The notes beneath the pieces were generated by a model, which ran no database searches, was not told where the DNA came from, and was given only the letters and a program-made list of their open reading frames with translations. A DNA stretch of 64,000 nt, from positions 4,956,250-5,020,249 of the forward strand of contig NC_030859.1 in assembly GCF_000208745.1 (NCBI RefSeq). The letters are read 5' to 3'. This stretch comes from Theobroma cacao (Eukaryota; Streptophyta; Magnoliopsida; Malvales; Malvaceae). The position numbers and the translations under genes are program-made. Positions 63,286-64,000 of this stretch are shown in pieces (positions within the stretch are counted from its first letter, which is position 1; each line of letters begins with the position of its first letter).

Positions 63286-63339
63286 CAACTACCCTAGCCA
63301 CAATCAAAAATGAAAATAAAAAAAATCACAAAAAATACC

Positions 63340-63890
63340 AAAAAGAAATAAAAAAAAAAAGAAGAGAGAGAGAGCTAGATTTGAAAATTGCCATATGAAT
63401 CGGTGGTAAGAAAAGTGAGAGGCAGATGAAGCTTTTGGGAGTTTGAGAGAGAGAGGGAAGGAATGAGAGAGAAGAAAAAAAAGAAAGAGAGGGAAAAAAG
63501 CGAAGAGAGAGAAAGAATAAAGGAGAAAGAAGGAAAAAGAGAGGGAGAGAGAGAGAGAGAAGAAATAAGAGAAAGAGAGGGAAAGAAGCGAGGAGAGAGA
63601 GGAAAGGAAGGACAAAGAAGACGAAAGAGAGAGGCAAGGAAGGAGAAAGAAAAAGAAAAAGAAAGAGAGAAGGAAAAAAACAGTAGGGAAAGGAAGACAA
63701 GGAAAAAGAAAAAAAAAGAAAAGAAAGAGCAGGAGGGAAGACGGCGGCCAAAAGGAGAAGAAAAGAAAGGAAGAGAGAGAGAAAGAAGGAAAGGAAGAAA
63801 AACAAAAAGAGAGAGGGAAAGAAAAAAAGAGAGAAAGAAAGTCGGCCAAGAAAAAAAGAAAAGAAAAAGAAGAGAAGAAAAGCTTGTGGG
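63340..63890. repeat. Polypurine (GA-rich) low-complexity tract
   Basis: Over 500 bases almost wholly A and G on the + strand, with GAGAGAGA and GAAAGAAAA-type runs. Open frames across it (for example 63463-63942) are composed of Lys, Arg and Glu only, or Phe, Ser and Leu in antisense, and are composition artefacts. The sequence after 63890 is ordinary and runs off the window. Confidence 0.9.
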
Positions 63891-64000
63891 CTCTTGTGGA
63901 TTGGGTTTATTTGGGCTTCATTGGGCTCAAAATTTTAGGTAAATTTTAGATATTTGGTTATTTGGGCTTGTATGTTATTATTAATATTAATTTTATTAGT

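Noticed and set aside
63463..63942. 159-codon Lys/Arg/Glu-rich frame, and antisense Phe/Ser/Leu frames of up to 181 codons
   Set aside because: Low-complexity purine tract; lack of stops is a composition effect.

Overview
This is a nuclear genome segment from a flowering plant, most likely a eudicot. The evidence is spliced genes with GT-AG introns, plant-type promoter boxes, orthologues of Arabidopsis gene families, and AT-rich spacers full of LTR retrotransposons, MITE-like and SINE-like repeats. Clustered TGTATCGATACA palindromes at the left edge recall repeats I associate with Malvaceae, but that is a weak impression and no species is claimed. There is one 980-base assembly gap (18000-18979).

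Five protein genes are supported, all on the + strand: a PUS1-type tRNA pseudouridine synthase (3440-5050, 2 exons); an ACT-repeat protein of the ACR9/ACR10 type (28800-33423, 6 exons); a plastid-type AAA/P-loop ATPase of the Ycf45/SPD1 family (34744-39148, 9 exons); an RZ-1C-like RRM plus zinc-knuckle RNA-binding protein (40090-45004, 3 coding exons, first intron 3.8 kb); and a Nodulin-like/NFD4-type MFS membrane protein (53999-55873, single exon). They do not form a pathway. ACR10, SPD1 and RZ-1C make a compact gene island at 28.8-45 kb. The PUS1 and RZ-1C promoters share a telo-box plus site II signature typical of RNA and translation housekeeping genes.

The most striking structure is at 14.35-25.78 kb: a four-level nest of retroelements in which every level has a matching 5-bp target-site duplication. 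A decayed Ty1/copia element on the minus strand (14358-25777, AAACA) carries a TRIM-like miniature retrotransposon in its left LTR (14546-21609, ACACT). The TRIM carries a long solo LTR (14929-21514, CTATC). That solo LTR carries an inverted, diverged solo LTR of the same superfamily (16744-20144, GCCAC). The last one contains a nearly identical 581-bp tandem duplication running straight into the assembly gap. A second, uninterrupted copy of the 3.18-kb solo LTR, with its own CAACT duplication, lies at 60102-63285, just beyond a truncated copia element (57892-59697).

The other spacers hold a 0.87-kb tandem duplication (8.05-9.79 kb), three copies of an AT-rich MITE-like family, tRNA-derived SINE-like fragments, palindrome and tandem-repeat arrays (0-1.9 kb), two GC-rich islands without a gene (12.0-12.3 kb and 49.7-49.9 kb), and a 0.5-kb polypurine tract at the right edge. 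I found no tRNA or rRNA genes, no CRISPR, and no convincing novel multi-gene system. The novelty here is in repeat architecture and a few regulatory oddities.
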